Assembly (NCBI GenBank): GCA_903901045.1
Contig: CAIUPP010000140.1
Span: 1 to 41,144, forward strand
Reading direction: 5' to 3'
Length of the DNA: 41,144 nt
From: an uncultured Planctomycetota bacterium
GTDB taxonomy: Bacteria; Planctomycetota; Brocadiia; CAIUPP01
The notes below the pieces were generated by a model. The model saw only the letters and a list, made by a program, of their open reading frames with translations, was not told the origin of the DNA and made no database searches. A program made the position numbers and the translations under genes. Below are positions 15,768 through 23,604 of the stretch, piece by piece (the first letter of the stretch is position 1; every line of letters starts with the position of its first letter).

Positions 15768-16778
15768 TTATCCGGCGATGGTGATCACCCGGCTGACGAT
15801 GAAGTAAGCCAGGGCCGATATGGCCGCAGCGCAGGGAATGGTCAGGACCCAGGCCCATACGATGCGCCCCGCCACCCCCCAGTGCACCGCGCTCAATCGC
15901 TTCAGCGAGCCCACGCCCGTGATCGCCCCCGTAATCGTATGCGTGGTGCTGATGGGGATGCCGTTGGCTGAGGAGAAGAAGAGCGTAATGGCCGCCGCGG
16001 TCTCGGCGCAGAAGCCATCCACCGGCTTGAGCTTGGCCACCTTCTGCCCCATGGTCTTGACGATGCGCCAGCCGCCGGAGGCGATGCCCAGCGCAAGCGC
16101 TATCTGGCAGGAGATCATGACCCAGAACGGGACCACGAAATTGCCTTCCTTGGTCTGAAGGTAGCCCGCGCTGACCAGCAGCGCCGTGATCACCCCCATC
16201 GTCTTTTGCGCGTCATTTCCGCCATGCCCCATGCTGTACAGGCCCGCCGAGAGCAACTGCCCTTTGCGGAAAATATGGTCCACGCGGGCGGGCGTGGCCT
16301 TCTTGAAGGCGTTGTACACCAGCAGCCCGATGATGACGCCCAGGGCAAGGCCGATCACCGGAGCAAGGAAAATGAAGGCCACCGTCTTGATGATTCCGCT
16401 GAACTTCAGGGCGCTGATGCCGGCTTTCACCAGCCCCGCGCCGATCAGCCCGCCGATCAGCGCATGCGAGGAGCTTGTCGGCAGTCCGAAATACCACGTG
16501 ATGAGGTTCCAACTGCAGGCGGCGATGAGCGTCCCGAAGATGACGGCGTTATCCACGATGCGCGGGTCGATGATATCCTTGCCGATCGTCTTCGCCACCA
16601 GCGTGCCGAAGCAGAAGAAGGCCAGGAAGTTGAAGGAGGCCGCCCAGAGAACCGCCCAGCGCGGGCGGAGCACGCGCGTGGAAACGACGGTGGCAATGGC
16701 ATTCGCCGAGTCATGAAAGCCGTTGAGGAAGTCGAAAAAGAGCGCCAGGGCTATCAGCAATATGATCGTCAGGGTCAT
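15768..16778 (-). CDS. pit: Inorganic phosphate transporter, PiT family
   Basis: It is a low-affinity phosphate (metal-phosphate) symporter in the inner membrane. The 336 residues hold about ten hydrophobic helices and both inverted-repeat signatures: GFHDSANAIATVVSTRV near the N-terminus and GHGGNDAQKTMGVI in the second half, each with the conserved N-A/D pair. This is the short PiT form lacking the long central loop. It follows the DUF47 gene with a 3-base gap, a very common pairing. The upstream promoter and leader hairpin described separately probably serve both. No Pho-box was recognised. Confidence 0.93.
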   Translation of the reverse strand: MTLTIILLIALALFFDFLNGFHDSANAIATVVSTRVLRPRWAVLWAASFNFLAFFCFGTLVAKTIGKDIIDPRIVDNAVIFGTLIAACSWNLITWYFGLPTSSSHALIGGLIGAGLVKAGISALKFSGIIKTVAFIFLAPVIGLALGVIIGLLVYNAFKKATPARVDHIFRKGQLLSAGLYSMGHGGNDAQKTMGVITALLVSAGYLQTKEGNFVVPFWVMISCQIALALGIASGGWRIVKTMGQKVAKLKPVDGFCAETAAAITLFFSSANGIPISTTHTITGAITGVGSLKRLSAVHWGVAGRIVWAWVLTIPCAAAISALAYFIVSRVITIAG

Positions 16779-16781
16779 GGA

Positions 16782-17408
16782 TCAGGCCTGCTTGACCAGA
16801 ATGGATTCCACGATATTCGCCACGTCTTCACAGATGTCCAGCGTCGTTTCCGCGTGCTCGTAGATCTCTTTCCACTTAATGACGGCGATGGGGTCCTTCT
16901 CGGTCTCGAACAGCTTGGCGAGCACCGTATCGCGCATGGCGTCGCCGACATTCTCCAGGCGATGAACTTCAACGCAGGCGGCCATCACAGGCTCGGCATT
17001 CTTGAGCGTCCTCAGCCCGCAGATCGCCGTCGCCAACTGCTTTGCGGAGACCTCGATCACGGCGGCGAACTCGATGAGGTTCTTGTCCGTCGAAGTCAGA
17101 TGGTACACGTGCAACCGTCCCACGATGGTATTCAATATGTCAATGACGTCGTCCAGTTCCTTCGTGAGGGTGTAGATGTCCTCGCGGTCGAACGGGGTGA
17201 TGAAAGTGCGGTTGATCCGGTCGATGATCTTGTGCGCCACCTGGTCGCCGCTATGCTCCAGCTTGCGCATCTCCTCGACGGCCTCCGCCCCCACGTTCCC
17301 TTTGGTCACGAGTTCCTTGAAGAGCGTCGCCGCCTCCACGGTGTATTTGGCCTGTTCTTCGAACATGTCGAAAAAGCTGAATTCGTGCGGAAGGAATCTT
17401 GAAAACAT
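16782..17408 (-). CDS. DUF47/PhoU-like accessory protein of the phosphate transporter
   Basis: The 208-residue all-helical protein is of the DUF47 (TIGR00153) family, PhoU-like three-helix bundles that accompany PiT transporters. It shows the family start FF-x-MFEEQAKYTVEAA, the LEHSGDQVAHKI(I) motif, the TPFDREDIYTLTKELDDVID segment and the C-terminal W-K-E-I-YEHAETTLDICEDVAN. The acidic E-x-x-x-D pairs are those that bind metal in PhoU-like folds. A very good Shine-Dalgarno (AGGAGGT) precedes ATG by 4 bases. It probably regulates or stabilises the Pit protein encoded just downstream. Confidence 0.9.
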   Translation of the reverse strand: MFSRFLPHEFSFFDMFEEQAKYTVEAATLFKELVTKGNVGAEAVEEMRKLEHSGDQVAHKIIDRINRTFITPFDREDIYTLTKELDDVIDILNTIVGRLHVYHLTSTDKNLIEFAAVIEVSAKQLATAICGLRTLKNAEPVMAACVEVHRLENVGDAMRDTVLAKLFETEKDPIAVIKWKEIYEHAETTLDICEDVANIVESILVKQA

Positions 17409-17545
17409 CGGACCTCCTTTGGCTGTCGCCTATCCTCTGTAATCGGCGCAACTGTACCACATTCCGCGCTTGCCGAGAACAATTTCCGCGCGGCCGTGAA
17501 CGTCGTTTATGGTGTCCGTAAGGCGCCTGTGCGGCGCATGACCAG

Positions 17546-17570
17546 ACGCTTTCATTCAGAAAGAAAGCGT
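17546..17570 (-). promoter_or_regulatory. Leader hairpin or operator upstream of the DUF47-pit operon
   Basis: ACGCTTTC (17546-17553) and GAAAGCGT (17563-17570) form a perfect 8-bp inverted repeat around 9 bases. It lies just downstream of the predicted transcription start of the phosphate operon, so it could be a repressor site or the first stem of a roughly 170-base leader. Function is not demonstrated. Confidence 0.35.
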
Positions 17571-17585
17571 GGAATTATGAAGACC

Positions 17586-17615
17586 CTTTTAGCATCCCCG
17601 GCAGAGCTTTGTCAA
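17586..17615 (-). promoter_or_regulatory. Promoter of DUF47-pit
   Basis: On the minus strand TTGACA (17615-17610), an 18-base spacer ending in TGC, and TAAAAG (17591-17586) form an extended -10-type promoter. The implied leader before the ATG at 17408 is about 170 bases. The 321-base gap 17409-17729 holds this, the inverted repeat at 17546 and nothing else that I can identify. Confidence 0.5.
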
Positions 17616-17729
17616 CCGGAATGTCAGGAAGGCGTGAATTAACTTTTCAGCTACGCATGGGGCGCAATACAGCCCGTCGCCACAAGGGGTTGGGGGGCCG
17701 CGCACAGGGTCGGAAATGCCTTTAGCCCG

Positions 17730-18524
17730 CTAGGGCGCTTTGGCGGGGCCTTTGCGTATTTCAGCTATATTCGCCCGCAGTTGCGTCTCGCGAGCGGCCA
17801 GCAGCTTGCGGGTTTCCCCGGTATCCACCAGGACGCGGCCGAGGGAATCGGTCCGTTCCGGAGCCTTCACCCCCAACTGCGCCATCTCCTCTTTCATCTG
17901 GGCGGAGTGCTTTTCAAGCTCGGCCGATTTCTGCGTCAACGCCCCCCGCTCCTCCTCCTGAAGCGGCGTATCCAGCTTCCAATCCGGCGGGGCCGCCTGT
18001 TTCTCCATCTCCAACTTGCTGCGATAGGCGGTCTCTTCCTCTTTCACCGCCGCGCGCAGCGCATACTCGGCCGGGGATACGGATTCGTACGCCTTATCCT
18101 TCCGCAGCACCTCTCTGGCCTTGAGGCAGCGCTCCTCGCGCACCAGATCATCCAGAGCGTCGCAGTCGTCGTCGACCTGCTCAAATTTGTTCAGGTCCAT
18201 AGTGAGGCGTCTGACCTGGACGACGACCTCCGGGGCCAATTCCTGGTCCGGTCTGATCGAGGTCACTTCCGTGCCGCTGCGCAGCACGAGCGTGAGAATG
18301 CCCCCCGCCACGAGGGCCACCGCGGCCCCGATGAGGATCGTTGTTCGTCCGAAGTGCGACGCCGCGGGGGCTTGATACTGGATGTTGATAACCGACTCGA
18401 CGTGCTTCTCCGGCACCTTGATGACGCCCCAGCACTGCGGGCAGCGCCCTCGCTTGCCCGCCTTCTCCTCGGGGACGCGCCAGGTGCTTCCGCATCGCGT
18501 GCACTTGACTTCCATCGCGGGCAT
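17730..18524 (-). CDS. Zinc-ribbon, single-pass membrane, coiled-coil protein
   Basis: The product is about 264 residues from ATG 18524, chosen for the GAAGGAG Shine-Dalgarno five bases upstream. The N-terminus is a zinc ribbon of the MJ0042 type (C-TRC-GSTWRVPEE then C-PQC-WGVIKVPE). A transmembrane helix (ILIGAAVALVAGGILTLVL) lies near residue 60-80. The remaining 180 residues are highly charged with long Glu/Lys/Gln helices, probably coiled coil (KSAELEKHSAQMKEEMAQLG). No enzyme motif. The architecture is common in Planctomycetes-like and candidate-phylum genomes and is of unknown function. It is divergent from the Nfu-type gene. The stop TAG lies in a small GCCC/GGGC stem. Confidence 0.75.
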   Translation of the reverse strand: MPAMEVKCTRCGSTWRVPEEKAGKRGRCPQCWGVIKVPEKHVESVINIQYQAPAASHFGRTTILIGAAVALVAGGILTLVLRSGTEVTSIRPDQELAPEVVVQVRRLTMDLNKFEQVDDDCDALDDLVREERCLKAREVLRKDKAYESVSPAEYALRAAVKEEETAYRSKLEMEKQAAPPDWKLDTPLQEEERGALTQKSAELEKHSAQMKEEMAQLGVKAPERTDSLGRVLVDTGETRKLLAARETQLRANIAEIRKGPAKAP

Positions 18525-18634
18525 GCGTTCTCCTTCGAAGGTTGCCCCCGGCAAACAGGCGCAACTCTCCCCTCACACGCAAAACGAGCCGTATGGAATC
18601 TAACAAGTTGTCGCACCCGCCGCAAGTGGCGCCT

Positions 18635-18663
18635 TTGACGCGGCTCCCGGGCGCTGATAGAAT
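18635..18663 (+). promoter_or_regulatory. Promoter of the Nfu-mdh unit
   Basis: TTGACG (18635-18640) and TAGAAT (18658-18663) are separated by 17 bases, about 40 bases before the Nfu-type ATG. Good agreement with the housekeeping consensus. Confidence 0.65.
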
Positions 18664-18704
18664 GCCAGAATGTGATTTTAGCCTTTTCTGTCAGGAGAGC
18701 CCCT

Positions 18705-18935
18705 ATGGCGACGCGCGAACAGGTTGAGAAGATACTCACCGAGCAGATCGAGCCCCGGCTGGCCATGGACGGCGGCGGCATTCAGTTGGTGGAAGTGACG
18801 GCCGACAACGTCGTCAAAGTGAAGCTCCGCGGCGCCTGCCAGGGCTGCCCCGGCGCGCGCATGACACTCCAGATGGGCGTCGAGCGCATCCTCAAGCAGG
18901 CCCTGCCGGAAATCAAGTCGGTCGAGTCCGTCTGA
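18705..18935 (+). CDS. NifU C-terminal domain (Nfu-type) Fe-S cluster scaffold
   Basis: The product is a 76-residue stand-alone Nfu domain that carries and hands over 4Fe-4S clusters to apo-proteins. The signature DGGGIQLVEV leads to a VKVKLRGACQGCPGA motif with the C-x-x-C ligand pair, then MTLQMGVERILKQ-x-x-P. The ATG at 18705 is preceded by AGGAG at eight bases; an upstream in-frame ATG at 18672 would overlap the expected transcription start. The malate dehydrogenase gene follows after 47 bases on the same strand and is probably co-transcribed. No other Fe-S assembly gene is close. Confidence 0.9.
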   Translation: MATREQVEKILTEQIEPRLAMDGGGIQLVEVTADNVVKVKLRGACQGCPGARMTLQMGVERILKQALPEIKSVESV

Positions 18936-18982
18936 CGCACTGGTCATCCTGAATCGGCATCCACAGCAAGGGGATTCAACCG

Positions 18983-19924
18983 ATGTCAAGACCCAAGGTG
19001 ACGGTCGTGGGCGCGGGGAACGTGGGGGCGACCGTAGCGCAGCGCATCGGCGAGGCGGAACTGGCCGACGTGATGCTGATCGACATCATCGAGGGGATGC
19101 CTCAGGGCAAGGCGCTGGACCTGCAGGAGTCCGCGCCGGTCCTCGGCGTGGATGCCTGCTACGCCGGGAGCAACAACCTCGCGGACATGGCCGGCAGCCA
19201 CGTGGTGGTCGTCACCGCCGGGCTGGCGCGCAAGCCGGGAATGTCCCGCGAAGACCTGCTCCAGAAGAACTCTCAAATCGTCGGCGGCATCGCCGACGCC
19301 ATCCGCCGCCACGCCCCCCGCTCCTTCGTAGTCGTCGTAAGCAACCCCCTGGACGTCATGACCTGGCTCGTCTGGCGCAAGACCGGGTTCCCTCGCGCCC
19401 GCGTGATGGGCATGGCCGGCGTCCTCGACGCCGCCCGGTTTGCGGCCTTCATCGGAATGGAACTCGGCGTATCGGTCAAGGATATCCGCGCGGTGGTGCT
19501 GGGCGGGCACGGCGACCTGATGGTGCCGCTGCCGCGTTTCAGCACGGTGGCCGGCGTGCCGGTCACGGAGTTGATTCCCGCGAAGCGGCTCGCGGAGATC
19601 GTCCAGCGCACGCGCGACGGCGGCGCGGAAATCGTCGCGCTGCTCAAGACCGGCAGCGCCTTCTACGCCCCCTCCGCCGCGGCGGTGGCGATGGTAAAGG
19701 CGATCCTGCGCGACGAGAAACGGATCCTCCCGGTTTGCGCACTGCTCCAGGGGGAGTACGGATTGAGCGATCTCCTCGTCGGCGTCCCCGCCAGGCTGGG
19801 AGCGGACGGGGTTGAAGCGGTGATCGAGCTCACCCTGCTCGCAGAGGAGGCCGATGCGCTGCGCAAGTCGGCGCAAAGGGTGAAGAGCAACTGCGAGTGG
19901 GTGGAGAAGAACTGCCTGGCATAA
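18983..19924 (+). CDS. mdh: Malate dehydrogenase, LDH-like (type 3)
   Basis: It catalyses NAD-dependent interconversion of malate and oxaloacetate in the TCA cycle. The 313 residues fit the LDH-like bacterial/archaeal MDHs. The Rossmann motif VVGAGNVGATVAQ lies at 8-20, with the acidic NAD-selecting residue in LIDI. The mobile loop has Arg83 in AGLARKPGMSR, the arginine pattern that separates MDH from LDH. SNPLDVMTW, GMAGVLD and the catalytic His176 in GGHGDLMVPL are present. A purine-rich AAGGGGA precedes ATG. The gene is followed at once by the GGGCAAGGCATGCC palindrome. Confidence 0.94.
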   Translation: MSRPKVTVVGAGNVGATVAQRIGEAELADVMLIDIIEGMPQGKALDLQESAPVLGVDACYAGSNNLADMAGSHVVVVTAGLARKPGMSREDLLQKNSQIVGGIADAIRRHAPRSFVVVVSNPLDVMTWLVWRKTGFPRARVMGMAGVLDAARFAAFIGMELGVSVKDIRAVVLGGHGDLMVPLPRFSTVAGVPVTELIPAKRLAEIVQRTRDGGAEIVALLKTGSAFYAPSAAAVAMVKAILRDEKRILPVCALLQGEYGLSDLLVGVPARLGADGVEAVIELTLLAEEADALRKSAQRVKSNCEWVEKNCLA

Positions 19925-19958
19925 CAGCGATAGGCCCACTTGTCCCGGAATGTCGGAC

Positions 19959-19978
19959 GGGCAAGGCATGCCTTGCCC
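19959..19978. repeat. Perfect 20-bp palindrome, copy 1
   Basis: GGGCAAGGCATGCCTTGCCC is its own reverse complement. It lies 35 bases after the mdh stop and reaches to the stop of the convergent small gene, so it could end both transcripts. The right flank CCTAC extends the palindrome seen in the left flank of copy 2 (TGTAGG). Confidence 0.85.
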
Positions 19979-20335
19979 CTACGAACCTGCCTCAGACGCC
20001 CCCAAGCCCGTTGGCGCCTCCGGCGGCATGACCGTGTGCAGCCACCAGCGCTTGTGCTTTTCGCGCGCGGAGCGGGGCTGGCGCTCGAAGTAGAGTTTCA
20101 TCACGCAGCCATCCCCCGTGCGCAATTCGAACCAGTGCTTACGCACGTACCGCTCGCCGCTGCCGTGGTGGCATGGGCCCGTCTCCTTCCAGCGCCTGAG
20201 CACTTCCGCGACGGCGTATTCCTTCCCGCGCCAGGTGAAACGCATCGGGAGCCCGGGTTCGCCGCGCGCCATACCCCCGGTATCCATCGTGCCGGGCACA
20301 GGGGTAATGGCTTCGGCAATGAGTTGTTCCTGCAT
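19979..20335 (-). CDS. Small conserved basic protein (DUF6504-like)
   Basis: The product is about 118 residues from ATG 20335, with GGAG eight bases upstream; an in-frame start 30 bases further is possible. The central part (MRFTWRGKEYAVAEVL, WKETGPC, GSGERYVRKHWFEL, MKLYFERQPR, KRWWLHTV) is typical of a small family found across high-GC bacteria and annotated as a domain of unknown function. There are no membrane segments. It is predicted to be a compact beta-barrel rich in Arg, Trp and Lys that could bind nucleic acid, which is inference. The gene is bracketed by two copies of one 20-bp palindrome. Confidence 0.75.
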   Translation of the reverse strand: MQEQLIAEAITPVPGTMDTGGMARGEPGLPMRFTWRGKEYAVAEVLRRWKETGPCHHGSGERYVRKHWFELRTGDGCVMKLYFERQPRSAREKHKRWWLHTVMPPEAPTGLGASEAGS

Positions 20336-20409
20336 GCGGCGCTCCGGGAACGGACAAGGACACAAAGGTCTGCTCTTCTTCCTCTACGGCGCCTCACAAC
20401 GGGTTGTAG

Positions 20410-20429
20410 GGGCAAGGCATGCCTTGCCC
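20410..20429. repeat. Perfect 20-bp palindrome, copy 2
   Basis: The sequence is identical to 19959-19978, 451 bases away and upstream of the small gene on the minus strand. The left flank TGTAGG suggests the full unit is a longer palindrome reading GTAGG...CCTAC. Confidence 0.85.
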
Positions 20430-20532
20430 AGTGCCGCCTCAACGCAACAATCCCGCGCTCTGGGCCATGCTACCATAAAACGTCAACGGGCGTCGCTCAC
20501 GGACACCGCCCGTGCTCTGAAGACCGAGTGGC

Positions 20533-21030
20533 TCACTCGCCCTTGATCTCGATCTTCCTCTGATGGCGTTTCGCCTCTTCCGTCTTCGGCATCGAAACGG
20601 TCAGAATGCCGTTTTTGAACGTCGCCTCGGCCTTGTCGAAGTTCACCCCGGAAGGAAGCGGGATCATCCGCCAGAAAGAGCCATAACGCCTTTCCGTGCT
20701 GTAATATCCGGCGTCCTCTTTCGTCTGCTCGGACCGTTTCTCGCCGCTGAGCATCAGGTGGTCGCTTTCCACCCAGATCTCAATGTCCTTCTTGTTCAGG
20801 CCCGGCAACTCCGCCATCACGCGCACTTCGTTCTCAGTTTGCTGCACGTCCACGGCGGGCGTGTAGGTTTCGCTGAGAACGTCACGCTCCAAAATCGTTT
20901 GACCGGTGCGCAGGAACGGATGGCCCAGCATGTGGTCCACTTCCATCTCCAACTGAGTAAGCGTATTGCCCGGCCAGAGCGTGCTGCTCCCTCCTCTCCC
21001 ATGCCTCGGTACCAGATATCTGATAGACAT
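20533..21030 (-). CDS. Small heat-shock protein, Hsp20/alpha-crystallin family
   Basis: It is an ATP-independent holdase chaperone of 165 residues. The alpha-crystallin domain begins about residue 57 (YTPAVDVQQTENEVRVMAEL then PGLNKKDIEIWVES) and includes the LSGEKR strand. The family motif is read as FKNGILTVSMPK (usual A-x-x-x-NG-V/I-L), and the C-terminal tail carries a short I-x-I (KIEIKG). The N-terminal arm carries the typical LEMEVDHMLGHPFL. GAGGTGA lies 8 bases before the ATG. A sigma70-like promoter is placed upstream; no clear CIRCE or sigma32 site was found. Confidence 0.93.
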   Translation of the reverse strand: MSIRYLVPRHGRGGSSTLWPGNTLTQLEMEVDHMLGHPFLRTGQTILERDVLSETYTPAVDVQQTENEVRVMAELPGLNKKDIEIWVESDHLMLSGEKRSEQTKEDAGYYSTERRYGSFWRMIPLPSGVNFDKAEATFKNGILTVSMPKTEEAKRHQRKIEIKGE

Positions 21031-21085
21031 GACTGCTCACCTCTTTTCTCAATTCATCCCTGAACTCCAACCCCTTCTGATAAAC

Positions 21086-21113
21086 TTAATATCCCACGCC
21101 CGCCGAAAATCAA
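21086..21113 (-). promoter_or_regulatory. Possible Hsp20 promoter
   Basis: On the minus strand TTGATT (21113-21108) and TATTAA (21091-21086) are 16 bases apart, about 55 bases upstream of the ATG. Spacing is short and the assignment tentative. Confidence 0.4.
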
Positions 21114-21193
21114 GTCGCGTAACCCCTTGGCGTTCCGTGAGCTGGGAAAGCGCCGCTTGACGGAAACTTTTCCAGGCCCCGGCGGCTGCGTGG

Positions 21194-21222
21194 TTGACTT
21201 GCCCTGAGGGAGCAAGTAACAT
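21194..21222 (+). promoter_or_regulatory. Promoter of the UbiB-family kinase gene
   Basis: TTGACT (21194-21199) and TAACAT (21217-21222) are separated by 17 bases. It coincides with an in-frame TTG, so it argues that translation starts downstream, at ATG 21269. Confidence 0.6.
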
Positions 21223-21268
21223 TCATAGGCACGCGCAGGGGGCGTTTTCTTCTGGCATTGGGCCACTC

Positions 21269-22990
21269 ATGCTCTCACCGCTCGGCCATCTCATTCGTCG
21301 CAGGCAGCAGTTGAGCCGACTCGCGCCGATCGTCCGCGTCCTGGCGCGGTACGGGTTCGGCAGCCTGGCGTATCGGCTCAGCCTGGGGTCATTTGTGCCG
21401 GCGCGCTTCCGCAAAAAGAATCCGCCAGACGGGCTGAGCGCGCCGAAGCGGCTGCGAATGGCGCTGGAGGAATTGGGGCCCACCTTCATCAAGCTCGGCC
21501 AGGTGCTTTCGACTCGCGCGGACCTGCTGCCTGACGCGTATATCGATGAACTGCGCCAACTTACCGAGCATGTCCCCCCCTTCGACACGGCCGTTGCGCG
21601 GCGCATCGTCGAGGCGGAACTGAAGCGCCCCATCCCGGAGCTCTTCCTGGAATTCGGTGAGGAGCCGATCGCCAGCGGCTCCATCGGGCAGGTCTACAAC
21701 GCCGTGCTGCTGAGCGGCCGGCAGGTCGTGGTGAAGGTCAAACGCCCGCAGATCGAGAAGGTCATCCTCGCGGACCTCGACCTGTTTGAAGTGGCGGTTC
21801 CGCTGCTGGACCGGATCGAAGAGTTGAAGCCGCTGCGGTTGCCGGTGATCCTGGATGAGTTCCGCCGTTCCCTGCTGCGGGAGATGGACTTCGTCAGCGA
21901 AGGCTCCTTCACCAGCAAAATTCGCGAGGACCTTGCGGACAATCCGAATGTGCGCGTCCCGGAAGTCATCTGGGAATTGACCACCCCCGACGTCCTCGTG
22001 ATGGAGCGCCTGGCCGGAATCTCCCTGGGCCGGCGGCAGGAACTTGCGGCGATGGGGATCGACCGCGCCGCGGTCGCGCGGAACCTCGCGGAATGCTTCC
22101 TGCATCAGTTCTTCCGGACCGGTCTCTTCCACGCCGATCCGCACCCCGGGAATATCCTCATCACCTCCGACGGGCGAATCGGCCTCGTGGATTTCGGCAT
22201 GGCGGGCCGGCTCAGCACGGAGTTGCGCAGCTACCTGGCCACGAGTTTCATCGCCCTCACCCGGCGCGATTTGGACATGATCACCGATGTCTATATGGAA
22301 ATCGGCGCGCTGTCGGAGGACACGGATATCCCGCGCCTGAAAACCGACTTGCAGGAGGCGCTGGACAAGTACTACGGCATCCCCCTGCACTGCCTGGACA
22401 TGCAGAAGGCATTCAGCGACGCAATGCGCGTGGCGCGGATACACCACGTGCTGCTGCCGCGCGATTTCGTCCTGCTGGGAAAGTCCTTCGTCACGATGAT
22501 CTCGATGGCCCGCGAGTTGGACCCCGCGTTCGACCTGGCGGCCGTGGCCAAGCCATACGCGCTGACGATCCTGAAGGACAAGTTCTCCCCAGCGGCCATT
22601 GGCCACGACGCCCTCTCGCAACTCTGGAACGTCGGCCACTCCCTGCGCAAACTGCCGCGCGACCTGCGCTCGGTGATGCGCCGGCTGCTCGGGGGCTCGC
22701 TGCAATTCTCGTTGCGCTGGAACCAGTTCGACCGCTTCGTGCAGGAATTGGACAAAGCGACGAACCGGCTGGCCTTCAGCATCATCGTCAGCGCCATCGT
22801 CCTGGCATCGAGCATCCTGCTGCACGCCAAGATTCCGCCGCACATGGAGTCGGTGCTTCCGGGACGGCTGGGCCGCCTGTTCGCCGAGACCATGCCGGAT
22901 ATCTCCGTGCTTGGGCTGGCCGGCTTCCTCGTAGCGGGCATTTTCGGTCTCCTGCTGGCCATCGCCATCTGGCGCAGCGGCCGGCTCTGA
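21269..22990 (+). CDS. ubiB: UbiB/ABC1-family atypical protein kinase-like protein
   Basis: UbiB-family membrane-anchored ATPases support quinone biosynthesis and lipid handling. The product is 573 residues from ATG 21269, downstream of the promoter. Family signatures: KLGQVLSTRADLLP (the KxGQ motif that covers the active site), an alanine/serine nucleotide loop IASGSIGQVYNA, VVVKVKRPQ with the kinase lysine, ADPHPGNILI (catalytic segment) and LVDFGMAGR (DFG). Two C-terminal transmembrane helices end the protein (AFSIIVSAIVLASSILL and FLVAGIFGLLLAIAIW), as in UbiB. It lies upstream of pgpA with a MITE-like repeat between. The link to quinones in this organism is by family only. Confidence 0.9.
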   Translation: MLSPLGHLIRRRQQLSRLAPIVRVLARYGFGSLAYRLSLGSFVPARFRKKNPPDGLSAPKRLRMALEELGPTFIKLGQVLSTRADLLPDAYIDELRQLTEHVPPFDTAVARRIVEAELKRPIPELFLEFGEEPIASGSIGQVYNAVLLSGRQVVVKVKRPQIEKVILADLDLFEVAVPLLDRIEELKPLRLPVILDEFRRSLLREMDFVSEGSFTSKIREDLADNPNVRVPEVIWELTTPDVLVMERLAGISLGRRQELAAMGIDRAAVARNLAECFLHQFFRTGLFHADPHPGNILITSDGRIGLVDFGMAGRLSTELRSYLATSFIALTRRDLDMITDVYMEIGALSEDTDIPRLKTDLQEALDKYYGIPLHCLDMQKAFSDAMRVARIHHVLLPRDFVLLGKSFVTMISMARELDPAFDLAAVAKPYALTILKDKFSPAAIGHDALSQLWNVGHSLRKLPRDLRSVMRRLLGGSLQFSLRWNQFDRFVQELDKATNRLAFSIIVSAIVLASSILLHAKIPPHMESVLPGRLGRLFAETMPDISVLGLAGFLVAGIFGLLLAIAIWRSGRL

Positions 22991-22999
22991 TTCGGAGTG

Positions 23000-23088
23000 A
23001 AAAGTCGGGACACAATACTTTATGTCGCCGGGAAACTCCCGCAGCGCTTGAGTATTCCCCCTGAAGATAGTATTGTGTCCCAACTTTT
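23000..23088. mobile_element. MITE-like 89-bp inverted-repeat element
   Basis: AAAAGTCGGGACACAATACT at 23000-23019 matches the reverse complement of 23069-23088 with one mismatch. Between the arms is a small GGGAAACTCCC stem. It carries no gene and fills the space between the UbiB and pgpA genes, as expected of a non-autonomous element or a REP-like structured repeat. No transposase is in the window. Confidence 0.6.
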
Positions 23089-23103
23089 CCATGGCGGAGG
23101 AAT

Positions 23104-23583
23104 ATGTTCAAGAAACTGACAGTGACGTTCGGCGGGCTGGGCCTGATCCCGGCGCTGCCGGGGACGTACGCCTCGTTGGGCGCCGCGCTGATCTACTACG
23201 CCGTGTGGTGCGCAGCCGGCGAGCACACGTTGCCCATCATGGCGGCGGCGACGTTCCTCTGCGCCGTCCTCGTGGCGAAGACCTATCCATGGGCGCGCCA
23301 GATTTTCGCCACAGATGACCCCCGGCAGTTTGTGCTGGACGAAGTCGTCGGGCAGTGGCTCACCCTGCTGTTCATTCCGGCCTCGCCCCATACCGTGGCA
23401 TACATGGCCGTGGGGTTCTTCCTCTTCCGGGCCTTCGACGTAGCCAAGCCGTTCCCCATCGACCGCATCGAGCGTATCCGAGGATGGGCCGGAGTGCTGT
23501 TCGACGACGTGGCGGCGGCAATCTTCGCCGGTGTGGGACTGAGGATACTGGTGTGGCTGACCGGACTCGTCGTGGCGGGGTAA
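23104..23583 (+). CDS. pgpA: Phosphatidylglycerophosphatase A
   Basis: It removes the phosphate of phosphatidylglycerol phosphate to give phosphatidylglycerol in the inner membrane. The 159 residues fit the family. Diagnostic motifs are GLGLIPALPGTYASLGAAL at the N-terminus, DPRQFVLDEVVGQWLTL (the acidic catalytic segment), and FRAFDVAKPFPIDRIER then GWAGVLFDDVAAA. There are about four membrane helices. A GGCGGAGG Shine-Dalgarno precedes ATG. It follows the UbiB gene across the MITE-like element. Confidence 0.94.
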   Translation: MFKKLTVTFGGLGLIPALPGTYASLGAALIYYAVWCAAGEHTLPIMAAATFLCAVLVAKTYPWARQIFATDDPRQFVLDEVVGQWLTLLFIPASPHTVAYMAVGFFLFRAFDVAKPFPIDRIERIRGWAGVLFDDVAAAIFAGVGLRILVWLTGLVVAG

Positions 23584-23604
23584 CGAACGACCGATTTGCG
23601 ATTA

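Noticed and set aside
17409-17730. Pho-box upstream of the Pit operon
   Set aside because: No CTGTCAT-type direct repeats with 11-base period were found.
21194-21268. TTG start at 21194 for the UbiB-family protein
   Set aside because: The TTG is part of a good -35 box, so it would not be in the transcript.
21389-23092. Long minus-strand frame opposite the UbiB-family gene
   Set aside because: Composition is that of a shadow frame, while the plus strand holds all UbiB motifs.
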